Shown here: positions 1 to 6,851 of the stretch, piece by piece | How the letters are laid out: each line of letters opens with the position of its first letter | How positions within the stretch are numbered: position 1 is the first letter of the stretch | Origin: Verrucomicrobiota bacterium | GTDB lineage: Bacteria > Verrucomicrobiota > Verrucomicrobiia > Opitutales > Opitutaceae | Reading direction: 5' to 3' | Length of the DNA: 37,583 nt | Assembly: GCA_023430565.1 (NCBI GenBank) | Contig: JAEZAD010000073.1 | Span: 1 to 37,583, forward strand | The notes under the pieces: model-generated | Told to the model about the DNA's origin: nothing | Database searches by the model: none | Seen by the model: only the letters and a program-made list of their open reading frames with translations | Translations under genes and position numbers: made by a program

Positions 1-761
1 GGTCGACGCATAATTTTTGTCCGCTGCCGACGGGCGTGGTGCATGCGGCGCCGAATCTGTTCGAGCCGTCGACGCCGGATGCGCGCGAGCATGAGCAATG
101 GGTGCGGCACACGAAGCGATCGATCGATTTCGCCGCGCAGGTGAAGGCGACGGTGCTGGTGTGTCATTTGGGCAGCGTGCGTTTTTTCTGGCTGAATCCG
201 GGGAAGAAGTTGCGCGCGTATGCGGCGCTGCATCCAAAAGCAAAGTTGCCGGAGGACGAAAAATATCGGAAGCTGCTGAAGAAGAGCACGGAGAAGCTGC
301 GGAAGAAAATGGGGCCGTTCTGGGAGCGGACGAAGGGGAGCGTCAACGAAGTGCTCGAGTATGCGAAGCAGAAGGGCGTGCGGCTGGGATTCGAGAACCG
401 GGAGAAGTTCGAGGAGCTGCCGGTGGACGAGGATTTTCCGACGTTTTTAAACGAGTTGCCGGAAGGTGCGTCAGGGGGCTACTGGCACGACACGGGGCAT
501 GCGGACATCAAGGAGAAGATGGGGATGATCAACCACCGGTTGCAGCTGGATTTGATGAAGGGCCGGACGCTGGGATTTCATCTGCACGACGTGAACGAGG
601 AGGGCGACGACCACCAGCCGATCGGGACGGGGCACATCGATTTCAAAATGGTGCGGGAGTTCTGGCGACCGGAGCACGTGCTGGTGCTGGAGTTGAGTCC
701 GCGGGTGGCGGTGGAAGGCGTGCGGATGTCGAAGGAGCGGATCGAAGCGCTATTGGGGTGA
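1..761 (+). CDS. Sugar phosphate isomerase/epimerase-like TIM-barrel protein (5' partial)
   Basis: The frame is open to the left edge of the window (first full codon at position 3), so the N-terminus is missing; the first ATG/GTG-type codon at 36 lies inside a conserved-looking stretch (HNFCPLP just before it) and is not the true start. About 252 residues are visible. The pattern fits the xylose isomerase-like AP endonuclease 2 family: a GFENREKFEELP strand with a likely metal-binding Glu, then YWHDTGHAD, then GFHLHDVNEEGDDHQPIGTG near the end, which supply His and Asp residues typical of the metal site. The family isomerises or epimerises sugars or related polyols; the substrate cannot be told here. 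The last 12 bases overlap the convergent mutY gene tail to tail. Confidence 0.8.
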   Translation, partial: STHNFCPLPTGVVHAAPNLFEPSTPDAREHEQWVRHTKRSIDFAAQVKATVLVCHLGSVRFFWLNPGKKLRAYAALHPKAKLPEDEKYRKLLKKSTEKLRKKMGPFWERTKGSVNEVLEYAKQKGVRLGFENREKFEELPVDEDFPTFLNELPEGASGGYWHDTGHADIKEKMGMINHRLQLDLMKGRTLGFHLHDVNEEGDDHQPIGTGHIDFKMVREFWRPEHVLVLELSPRVAVEGVRMSKERIEALLG

Positions 762-1817
762 GCGGCGGGAGGTGCGTTCTCGGTCAGCGAGGATTTCGGA
801 AATCCAACGGCGGTGCGGGCCGGAGAGGGTGATTTCGTGGAGCTGCGCGAGCGGGATCCAGATGAGCTCGGGGGAGAGTTTCGCGCGGGGAAAGCGCATG
901 GAGTAGATCGATTCGACGATCTGGAATCGCGTGATGCTGCGGCGTTTCGTCGCGAGGAGATCGGCCGGTTGAAATGCGGTGGTGGCGAGGCCGAGGTGCT
1001 CGGCGGTGGGAAGCTCGTGGAGGTCGGCGAGGCGACGGGCGGTGGTGGCGGCGCGATGAAGGAGAAGGGCGCCGTCGCGTTCGCACCAGACGCGGGCGAC
1101 CGTGCGTTGTTCGATGAGTTTGGGCGCGAGGCGCGGGTAGTTTTCAGGGTCGCCGCGCTGGCCGGCGGCGCAAAACGGGCGGACGGGGCACGTGAGGCAG
1201 AGCGGTTTTTGGCGGAAGCAGACGGTGGCGCCGAGTTCCATCATCGCCTGGTTGTGATCGCCGGGCGATTGGAGCGTGAGGAGTTCGTCGGCGAGCGGGG
1301 TGAAAGCTTTTGCGGCGGTGGCGGAATCGCGGAACGGCGTCGCGTCGGCGGTGAGCCGGGCGAGAATTCGGACGACGTTGCCATCGACGCAGGCGGCGGG
1401 GGTATTGAAGGAGATGCTGGCGATGGCGGCGGCGGTGTAAGGGCCGACGCCGGGGAGTTCGCGCCATTCGGCCGCTGTGCGGGGAAGCGCGGGCCGAGCG
1501 GCGATGGCTTGGGCGAGTTTGTGGAGATTGCGGGCGCGCGAGTAGTAGCCGAGGCCCTCCCAGAGTTTGAGGACGCGCGATTCGGGGGCGGCGGCGAGGG
1601 CGGTGAAATCGGGGAATTCGGCGAGCCAGCGGGCGAAGTAGGGCAGGACAGTTTTGACCTGCGTCTGCTGCAGCATGAATTCGCTGACGACGGTTTTGTA
1701 AGGTGACGGTGAGTCACGCCAGGGCAGTGCGCGGGCGTGGGCGCGATACCAGCCGAGGAGGGCGGATTGAAAATTGGATTTGGCCGCGAGGAGGGCGGAA
1801 ACGGGGGAGCGCGGCAT
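750..1817 (-). CDS. mutY: A/G-specific adenine DNA glycosylase MutY
   Basis: 355 residues. MutY removes adenine mispaired with 8-oxoguanine in base excision repair. Visible features: the catalytic Glu (E46) in VSEFMLQQTQV, the helix-hairpin-helix ELPGVGPYTAAAIAS (about 120-134), the catalytic Asp (D145) in ACVDGNVVR, and a [4Fe-4S] ligand set C200-X6-C207-X2-C210-X5-C216. A C-terminal MutT-like domain (roughly 235-345), which reads 8-oxoG in the family, follows. The start is taken at the ATG at 1817; a longer reading begins with a TTG at 1838 and adds only seven residues. The gene is convergent with, and overlaps by 12 bases, the isomerase-like gene, and is divergent from rnhC. Confidence 0.95.
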   Translation of the reverse strand: MPRSPVSALLAAKSNFQSALLGWYRAHARALPWRDSPSPYKTVVSEFMLQQTQVKTVLPYFARWLAEFPDFTALAAAPESRVLKLWEGLGYYSRARNLHKLAQAIAARPALPRTAAEWRELPGVGPYTAAAIASISFNTPAACVDGNVVRILARLTADATPFRDSATAAKAFTPLADELLTLQSPGDHNQAMMELGATVCFRQKPLCLTCPVRPFCAAGQRGDPENYPRLAPKLIEQRTVARVWCERDGALLLHRAATTARRLADLHELPTAEHLGLATTAFQPADLLATKRRSITRFQIVESIYSMRFPRAKLSPELIWIPLAQLHEITLSGPHRRWISEILADRERTSRRSPQ

Positions 1818-1958
1818 CGGCGCCAGAATTGGCCGCAAAGAGGCGCGGAAGGGGCAAGCAGAATACCGAGGTGCCCGCGAACACGCGAAAGGACGCGAAG
1901 CTTGGCAGGTGTTTTTCTGTTTTGCGCTTTGGGCGCGGCTTTGCGGCTATCGTTTCGA

Positions 1959-2963
1959 ATGGCGAAAAAGCAGAACGAGGACGAAGCCCCCAAGAAGCTG
2001 GCGAGTTATACGGTGAAGCTCGACGACGCGCAGATGGAGAAACTGCGGGCGATCTGCGAATCGCGGGGGTTTACGCCGTTTGAAGTGGCTTACACGCGGT
2101 TCGCCTACAAATCGGACGCGGCGAGAATGAACGTGGCGGCTTATACGAGCGGGAAGGTCGTGATCGCGGGGAAAGGGACGGAGGAGTTCGTCACGATGAC
2201 GCTGGAGCCGGAAATCACGGGCGCGGCGAAACTCGGCTACGACGACGTGCTGCATCCGGAGTGGTTCGAGCCGCATGCGGGGTTGGACGAGAGTGGGAAG
2301 GGCGATTTTTTCGGGCCGGTGGTGGCGGCGACGGTGATTGCGGAGAAGCCGGCGATCGAGGCGTGGCGGAAGGCGGGCGTGCAGGATTCGAAGAAGATCA
2401 CGGAGACGCGTATCCTGGAATTGGATAGGGCGATTCGGGAGACGCCGGGCGTGGTGGTGCGCACCTGTTATTGCGGGATGCCGAAATACAACGAGCTGAT
2501 GTCACGGTCGGGCGCGAATTTGAACCGGCTGCTGGCGTGGCAGCATGCGACGGCGCTGGAGCAGGCGCTGACGGCGAAGCGGGTGTCGTGGGGATTGCTG
2601 GACCAGTTTACGGAGCAGCCTCTGGCGCAGCGGGAGCTGGCGAAGAAAGGGGTGAAGGATTTCGATCTGCGAATGCGGACGAAGGCGGAAGAGGATCCGG
2701 TGGTCGCGGCGGCGTCGGTGGTGGCGCGGGCGGAGTTCGTGCGGCAGATGAATCTGTTATCGAAGCGGTTTGGGGCGAAGCTGCAGAAAGGCGCGGGGCC
2801 GCTGGTGAAGCAGCAGGCGGCAGAGATCATGGCGAAGTTCGGGACGCGCGCGCTCGGGGAGTTTGCGAAGCTGCATTTTCGCACGGCGTATGAAGTCGTG
2901 TCGGCCGCGGGGAAGCTGGACGAGCTGCCGTTGAAGGAGCCGAGGGAGAAAATGGAATGGTGA
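1959..2963 (+). CDS. rnhC: Ribonuclease HIII
   Basis: 334 residues. RNase HIII cleaves the RNA strand of RNA-DNA hybrids. An N-terminal region of about 95 residues looks like the TBP-like substrate-binding domain that separates HIII from HII. The catalytic domain starts with GLDESGKGDFFGPVV (108-122; D110 and E111, with the GKG signature of HIII), continues with DSKKIT (143-148) and D215 in GLLDQF, and ends with EEDPVVAAASVVARAEF. The frame is open further upstream, but ATG 1959 gives the standard N-terminus. rnhB lies 76 bases downstream on the same strand, with a dispersed repeat between. Both being full length with catalytic residues argues that both work. Confidence 0.93.
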   Translation: MAKKQNEDEAPKKLASYTVKLDDAQMEKLRAICESRGFTPFEVAYTRFAYKSDAARMNVAAYTSGKVVIAGKGTEEFVTMTLEPEITGAAKLGYDDVLHPEWFEPHAGLDESGKGDFFGPVVAATVIAEKPAIEAWRKAGVQDSKKITETRILELDRAIRETPGVVVRTCYCGMPKYNELMSRSGANLNRLLAWQHATALEQALTAKRVSWGLLDQFTEQPLAQRELAKKGVKDFDLRMRTKAEEDPVVAAASVVARAEFVRQMNLLSKRFGAKLQKGAGPLVKQQAAEIMAKFGTRALGEFAKLHFRTAYEVVSAAGKLDELPLKEPREKMEW

Positions 2964-2989
2964 GGAGTTTTTTTGGCGGAGGGTGCCGT

Positions 2990-3018
2990 GGATTCTTCGC
3001 TTCGCTCAGAATGACAGG
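2990..3018. repeat. Dispersed short palindromic repeat, copy 1
   Basis: Core beginning GGATTCTTCGCTTCGCTC and ending AGAATGACAGG, with ATTCT/AGAAT as outer arms. The same core recurs almost unchanged at 12864-12892 and with three changes at 15825-15851, always between genes. When translated such elements give the well-known spurious peptides LSEAKNP and HSERSEES. It sits between rnhC and rnhB. Confidence 0.8.
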
Positions 3019-3039
3019 CGTGGTAATGGCTGAGCTGTA

Positions 3040-3798
3040 ATGCCGAAGCGGAGACAGTTGCGGGCGTTCGATCTCAAGCAGATCGAGAGCGTGGCGAGCC
3101 TCATTGGGGTCGATGAGGTCGGGCGCGGCGCGTTTGCGGGGCCGGTGGTGGCGGCGGCGGTGCTGGTGACGCGGGAGTTTTTGGAGTGTCGGTGGGCGGT
3201 GACGAAGGCAGGACGGGTGAACGACTCGAAGTTGTTGTCGGCGGAGCAGCGGGAGGAGTTGTGGAGCGAGTTCGAGACGTTGGCGGCGAACGGGTTGATT
3301 CATGCGCATTTCGGCGTGGCGGGGGTGGAGGAGATCGCGCAGTTCAACATTCTCGGCGCGACGAAGCTGGCGATGCGGCGGGCGCTGGAGGCGATCCATC
3401 CGCCGGAGGCGTTCGAGCGGAAGGTGGAGCCGGATTTGTTTGCGAGTTTCGAGGAGCGTTCGGCGTTTGTGCCGACGGTGTCGGCGCGGGTGTTGATCGA
3501 CGGTCTGCCGCTGCGGAGTTTTCCGTATCCGCACACGGCATTCGTGAATGGCGATGCGCGGTCGCTGTGCATCGCGATGGCGTCGATCGTGGCGAAGGTG
3601 GCGCGCGACCGGTTGATGCGGGAGCTGGATGCGAAGTATCCGGGTTATGGGTTCGCGCAGCACAAAGGCTATGGGACGGAGGAGCATCGCGACGCCGTGT
3701 TGCGGCTGGGGCGGTGTCTGGAGCATCGGGAGATGTTTCTGCGGAAGCTTTTGGCGGTGAGGGTCGATCCGGCGCAGATGCAGATGTTCGAAGAATAA
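3040..3798 (+). CDS. rnhB: Ribonuclease HII
   Basis: 252 residues. RNase HII nicks at ribonucleotides embedded in DNA and removes RNA from hybrids. Motifs: GVDEVGRGAFAGPVVAAAV (D25, E26), NDSKLLS (61-67), VLIDGLPL with D154, ASIVAKVARD (D190) and YGFAQHKGYGTEEH near the C-terminus. The protein is longer than the usual roughly 200 residues: about 30 extra residues (around 118-148, rich in Glu, Phe and Pro) sit between the NILGATKLAMRRAL helix and the strand with D154. ATG 3040 is the start. It follows rnhC on the same strand and is followed by a long inverted repeat. Confidence 0.95.
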   Translation: MPKRRQLRAFDLKQIESVASLIGVDEVGRGAFAGPVVAAAVLVTREFLECRWAVTKAGRVNDSKLLSAEQREELWSEFETLAANGLIHAHFGVAGVEEIAQFNILGATKLAMRRALEAIHPPEAFERKVEPDLFASFEERSAFVPTVSARVLIDGLPLRSFPYPHTAFVNGDARSLCIAMASIVAKVARDRLMRELDAKYPGYGFAQHKGYGTEEHRDAVLRLGRCLEHREMFLRKLLAVRVDPAQMQMFEE

Positions 3799-3883
3799 AC
3801 GCTGAAACGCTGAAACGCTGACATGCTGAAAAGCTGATATCGGAGCAGTTTCAGCGTTTCAGTTTGTCAGCGTTTCAGCTTTT
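3798..3883. repeat. Long imperfect inverted repeat built from GCTGAAAC units
   Basis: The left arm repeats the unit GCTGAAAC (3801-3820) and continues with degenerate copies; the right arm (3846-3883) is the inverse, built from TTTCAGCG units. The strongest stem is 14 bp perfect, 3809-3822 with 3866-3879. Inner pairing 3826-3831 with 3857-3862 and 3833-3836 with 3852-3855 extends the hairpin. It starts at the rnhB stop codon and ends nine bases before the kinase start. It could terminate rnhB transcripts or stabilise mRNA ends; there is no clean T-run. Confidence 0.75.
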
Positions 3884-3891
3884 GTCGGCGG

Positions 3892-5073
3892 ATGCCTGGC
3901 AAGAAGAACTCCTCACTCGATCGGGTGTTGGGCCGAGTCGAATCGCTGGATTCGGTCAGCCTCACCAATCTGGTGCAGCGGCTGGCGCGCGAGCGGGGCT
4001 TGTTCGAGGACATTTTCAACACGCTGCAGGAAGGGGTGCTGGTGATCAGCGCGGGCGGGCACATCGAGTATGCGAATCGGGCGGCGCAGCGGTTGATCGG
4101 TTTGGCGGACGAGGATCTGACGGGGCAGACGCTGTGGCGATTGGCGCCGGGATTACGGAAGTCGCTGGAGCCAGCCTTGGAGGCGGAGAATGTGACGGCG
4201 ATGCCCGTGGTGGCGCGGGAGTTCGAGCTGACGTATCCGGAGCCGCGGACGGTGCGGCTTTACATGGTGCCGTTTCGCGGGGAGGGACGGACGGCGACGC
4301 GGCGGTTCGCGGTGATTTTGTCGGACATCACGCGGGACAAATTATCGACGGAGGCGCGGATCGAGAACGAGCGGACGTCGTCGATTTTGCTGCTGGCGGC
4401 GGGAGTGGCGCACGAGTTGGGGAATCCGCTGAATTCGCTGACGATTCACCTGCAGTTGATCGAGCGGCGTTTGAAAAAGCTGAAGGCGGCGCGCGACAAG
4501 GAAAGCACGGCGCTGGCGGATTCGATCGCGGTGTGTCAGTCGGAGGTGAGGCGGCTGGATGGGATCATCACGAATTTTCTGGAGGCGATCCGGCCGCGGG
4601 CGCCGGACCTGGCGGAGACGCGGGTGGCGGAGGTGCTCGCGGAAGTGTTGCGGTTTCAGCAGGGCGAGTTGGGGGACCGGGGAATCCAGATCGAGGCGGA
4701 GACGCCGGGCGATTTGCCGGTGATCATGGCGGATCGAAACCAGCTGAAGCAGGTGTTCTTCAACATCACCAAGAACGCGGTGGAAGCGATGCAGCCGGGC
4801 GGGCGGCTGCGGATCCGGACGCACGCGGACGACGACAACGTGTATTTGTTGTTCGGAGACAACGGGGCGGGGATCAAGCAGGAGGATCTGGTGCGGTTGT
4901 TTCAGCCGTATCACACGACGAAGGTGGGCGGGAGCGGGCTGGGGCTGATGATCGTGCAGCGGATCATGCGCGATCATGGCGGGCAGATCGGGATCGAAAG
5001 CAAGGAAGGCGTCGGGACGCTGGTGACGCTGCAATTTCCGCGGAAAGACCGACGGGTGAGGATGCTGCAGTAG
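3892..5073 (+). CDS. Soluble PAS-domain sensor histidine kinase (NtrB-like)
   Basis: 393 residues with no membrane segment or signal peptide, so it acts in the cytoplasm. Order: short N-terminal helix region, PAS domain (about 35-150, with EGVLVISAGGHIEYANRAA), HisKA with phospho-acceptor H174 in VAHELGNPLNSL, then HATPase with N box NQLKQVFFNITKNAVEAM (283-300), G1 box DNGAGI (323-328), F box LFQPYHTTK and G2 box GSGLGL (347-352). All kinase boxes are intact. No response regulator is adjacent, so its partner is elsewhere; the NtrB-like layout suggests an NtrC-type partner, but that is inference. The signal is unknown. Confidence 0.9.
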   Translation: MPGKKNSSLDRVLGRVESLDSVSLTNLVQRLARERGLFEDIFNTLQEGVLVISAGGHIEYANRAAQRLIGLADEDLTGQTLWRLAPGLRKSLEPALEAENVTAMPVVAREFELTYPEPRTVRLYMVPFRGEGRTATRRFAVILSDITRDKLSTEARIENERTSSILLLAAGVAHELGNPLNSLTIHLQLIERRLKKLKAARDKESTALADSIAVCQSEVRRLDGIITNFLEAIRPRAPDLAETRVAEVLAEVLRFQQGELGDRGIQIEAETPGDLPVIMADRNQLKQVFFNITKNAVEAMQPGGRLRIRTHADDDNVYLLFGDNGAGIKQEDLVRLFQPYHTTKVGGSGLGLMIVQRIMRDHGGQIGIESKEGVGTLVTLQFPRKDRRVRMLQ

Positions 5074-5219
5074 CGCGGGTGGAGCCGGCACCGGGCCGAT
5101 GAGCGGCGGAAGGCCGAATCAGGGGATCCCGCGCTGCGATCGGGTGACGAAGCCAGAGCTTGCGCTAGGCCATCAGGTGAGTTGCTTTCACCGCCGGTAA
5201 TTTTGAAGCGCTTGGAATC

Positions 5220-5873
5220 ATGCCAATAAGAACTGTTGCACGTGGGACGCGGGTCTTGGAAGACGATCAAATCCGCAACTTCCCCACAGCTTCCCCGTCA
5301 AGCCGGACTGACGAATGCGCGCGCACGGAGAAGTCTGCAGCGGAGGCGCTCGCCGAGCTCGTTCGGCAGGCGCAAAAGGGGCACGAAGCGGCCCAGCGCA
5401 CGCTTATTTTCAGTTATCAGCGGCGGATTGCGGGATTCGTTTACGCGATCACGGGCCGGCCGGATGCGGTGGAAGATTTGGCTCAGCAGGTTTTCATCAA
5501 GATGATCCGGGCGCTGGCGCGGTTGCACGACGTGGCGCAGTTCGAGGCGTGGTTGTTTCGGCTGGCGCGCAACACCTGCATCGATCACTTGCGGCGGCAG
5601 AAACTGCGGCGGATTTTTACGCCGTTCGCGGCGGAGCACGAAAACATTCCCGAGCCGCCGGGGGCGGTGGACAGCGAGGAGTTGGATGCGTTGCGGCATG
5701 CGTTGCAGCAGCTTCCGCCGAAGGATCGGGCGTTGTTGGCGCTCGCTCAGGAGGGTCGCAGCCAGGTCGAGATGGCCGAGGCGACGGGAACGAGCGTGAT
5801 GGCGGTGAAAGCCCGTTTGCATCGAGCACGGGAGAAGCTGCGTCAGTATTATCAACGACCACATGAAACCTGA
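5220..5873 (+). CDS. ECF-type RNA polymerase sigma factor
   Basis: 217 residues. Region 2 is clear (about 60-130): LIFSYQRRIAGFVYAITG, then DAVEDLAQQVFIKMIRAL and FEAWLFRLARNTCIDHLRRQ. Region 4 is also clear (about 160-212): LQQLPPKDRALLALAQEG, then AVKARLHRAREKLRQ. Regions 1.1 and 3 are absent, as usual for group 4 (ECF) factors. An N-terminal extension of about 40 residues precedes region 2; the start at ATG 5220 is the first in frame, and the ribosome site is weak. The gene overlaps the next one by 11 bases, and that one overlaps the third by 4, so the three are almost certainly co-transcribed and the membrane products probably control or are controlled by this sigma factor. Confidence 0.92.
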   Translation: MPIRTVARGTRVLEDDQIRNFPTASPSSRTDECARTEKSAAEALAELVRQAQKGHEAAQRTLIFSYQRRIAGFVYAITGRPDAVEDLAQQVFIKMIRALARLHDVAQFEAWLFRLARNTCIDHLRRQKLRRIFTPFAAEHENIPEPPGAVDSEELDALRHALQQLPPKDRALLALAQEGRSQVEMAEATGTSVMAVKARLHRAREKLRQYYQRPHET

Positions 5874-6132
5874 ATCTTACGCCTGGCTCGCATTACAGGG
5901 GCACGCCGGGGCGCTGCTTCGCCCGGGATTCGCGGAGCGCACGCTCCGAGCGGCTCGCGACCTCGCGCCGACGTTTTACAGCCAGTGTCTCCTGAGCGCC
6001 GCGACGGCGATGGTGTGCCTGGCGGCGATCTTTTTCGTCCATTCGCGGCAGGCCGCGAACGAGACCGAGCGCAATCTCGCCGGCTGGGAAGCCGTAGCCG
6101 CCGAGATGGAGCGCCTGGGCCAGGTGCGATGA
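5863..6132 (+). CDS. Small single-helix membrane protein, candidate anti-sigma partner
   Basis: 89 residues, no family recognised. The first 38 or so residues are soluble, then one hydrophobic segment (roughly 43-62, CLLSAATAMVCLAAIFFVHS), then a short charged tail. The start overlaps the end of the ECF sigma gene by 11 bases and the stop overlaps the next start by 4 (ATGA at 6129-6132). The layout, a short cytoplasmic N-terminus plus one membrane helix directly after an ECF gene, is that of a minimal anti-sigma factor. It lacks the HxxxCxxC zinc motif of ZAS-type anti-sigma factors, so that role is inference only. Confidence 0.75.
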   Translation: MKPESYAWLALQGHAGALLRPGFAERTLRAARDLAPTFYSQCLLSAATAMVCLAAIFFVHSRQAANETERNLAGWEAVAAEMERLGQVR

Positions 6133-6788
6133 AGCAACGCGTTCTCATCGCGCTTCTCACCGTGTTGGTGCTGGGTGCCGGCTTTGGGGCCGGTCGCTGG
6201 GCGGAGCGCACATCGTGCAAGGTGCCCCCGCCGCCGCAATTGCTGGGCGAATTATCGAACGGCAAGCGAACGACCACCACCTCGGGACCGGCGACGCCGA
6301 GTCCGGATGTGGCGAAGATTTCGGCGCAGTTGCAGCAACTGGGGCCGGAGGTGGAGCGTTTTCGGCTGCGGATGCTGGCGATCGATCGCGAACTCGATCG
6401 CGACATCGATGGGATCCTGCGGCCGGATCAGAAGGAAGTTTTCCACAAGATCGTGAAGAAATACGCCGACCTGCGCGCGCAGGAGGATGCGAAGTGGAAC
6501 CTGACGACACCGCTCACCCCCGAGGAAGTCGTGAGCCTGCAGCAGAAGCCGCTGCACAAGATGCTCGCGATCGTGGTCGTGCCGATGCGGCTGGAGTGGA
6601 ATGTGAAGGATTTGAAGCTCGATGAGGTGCAGAAGGAGCAGCTGCGGGAGATTCTGGTGAAGCGCCGGGACAAGTTCCTCGCGCTGGTCGATTCGTCGCC
6701 GCCGCCGAGCTTGATGTTGAGCCGTTTGGCGCCGATGGCGCAGCGGCTGGTGCAGGAGCCGAAGGACGACGCGACGAGCGAGAAGTAA
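6129..6788 (+). CDS. Membrane-anchored helical periplasmic protein, Spy/CpxP-like in style
   Basis: 219 residues. It begins with a signal peptide or anchor (MKQRVLIALLTVLVLGAGFGAGRWAE) followed by a Pro/Ser/Thr-rich linker (about 30-65). The rest is mostly charged helix: a heptad-like stretch around 70-125, an LTPEEVVSLQQ segment near 134-144 and LDEVQKEQLREILVKRRDKF near 165-184. The helical, LTxxQ-reminiscent composition suggests a Spy/CpxP-type or metal-resistance sensor domain, but I cannot make a firm family match. It is the third gene of the ECF operon (4-bp overlap), which suggests it senses envelope stress for, or is a target of, the sigma factor. A longer frame opening at 5985 overlaps the 89-aa gene and is not used. 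Confidence 0.8.
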   Translation: MKQRVLIALLTVLVLGAGFGAGRWAERTSCKVPPPPQLLGELSNGKRTTTTSGPATPSPDVAKISAQLQQLGPEVERFRLRMLAIDRELDRDIDGILRPDQKEVFHKIVKKYADLRAQEDAKWNLTTPLTPEEVVSLQQKPLHKMLAIVVVPMRLEWNVKDLKLDEVQKEQLREILVKRRDKFLALVDSSPPPSLMLSRLAPMAQRLVQEPKDDATSEK

Positions 6789-6806
6789 GCGGTCGTTTGG
6801 GCGGCT

Positions 6807-6838
6807 CACCGGGAGGGTTCGCCCTACCGGGCCCGGTG
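6807..6838. repeat. Hairpin between convergent genes
   Basis: Outer arms CACCGGG (6807-6813) and CCCGGTG (6832-6838) are exact complements; an inner AGGG-TTCG-CCCT hairpin (6814-6825) sits inside. It lies between the convergent ECF operon and hybrid kinase genes, where it could act as a bidirectional transcription stop. There is no T-run on either side, so a repeat element is equally possible. Confidence 0.5.
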
Positions 6839-6851
6839 CGGGCGAGCGTGT

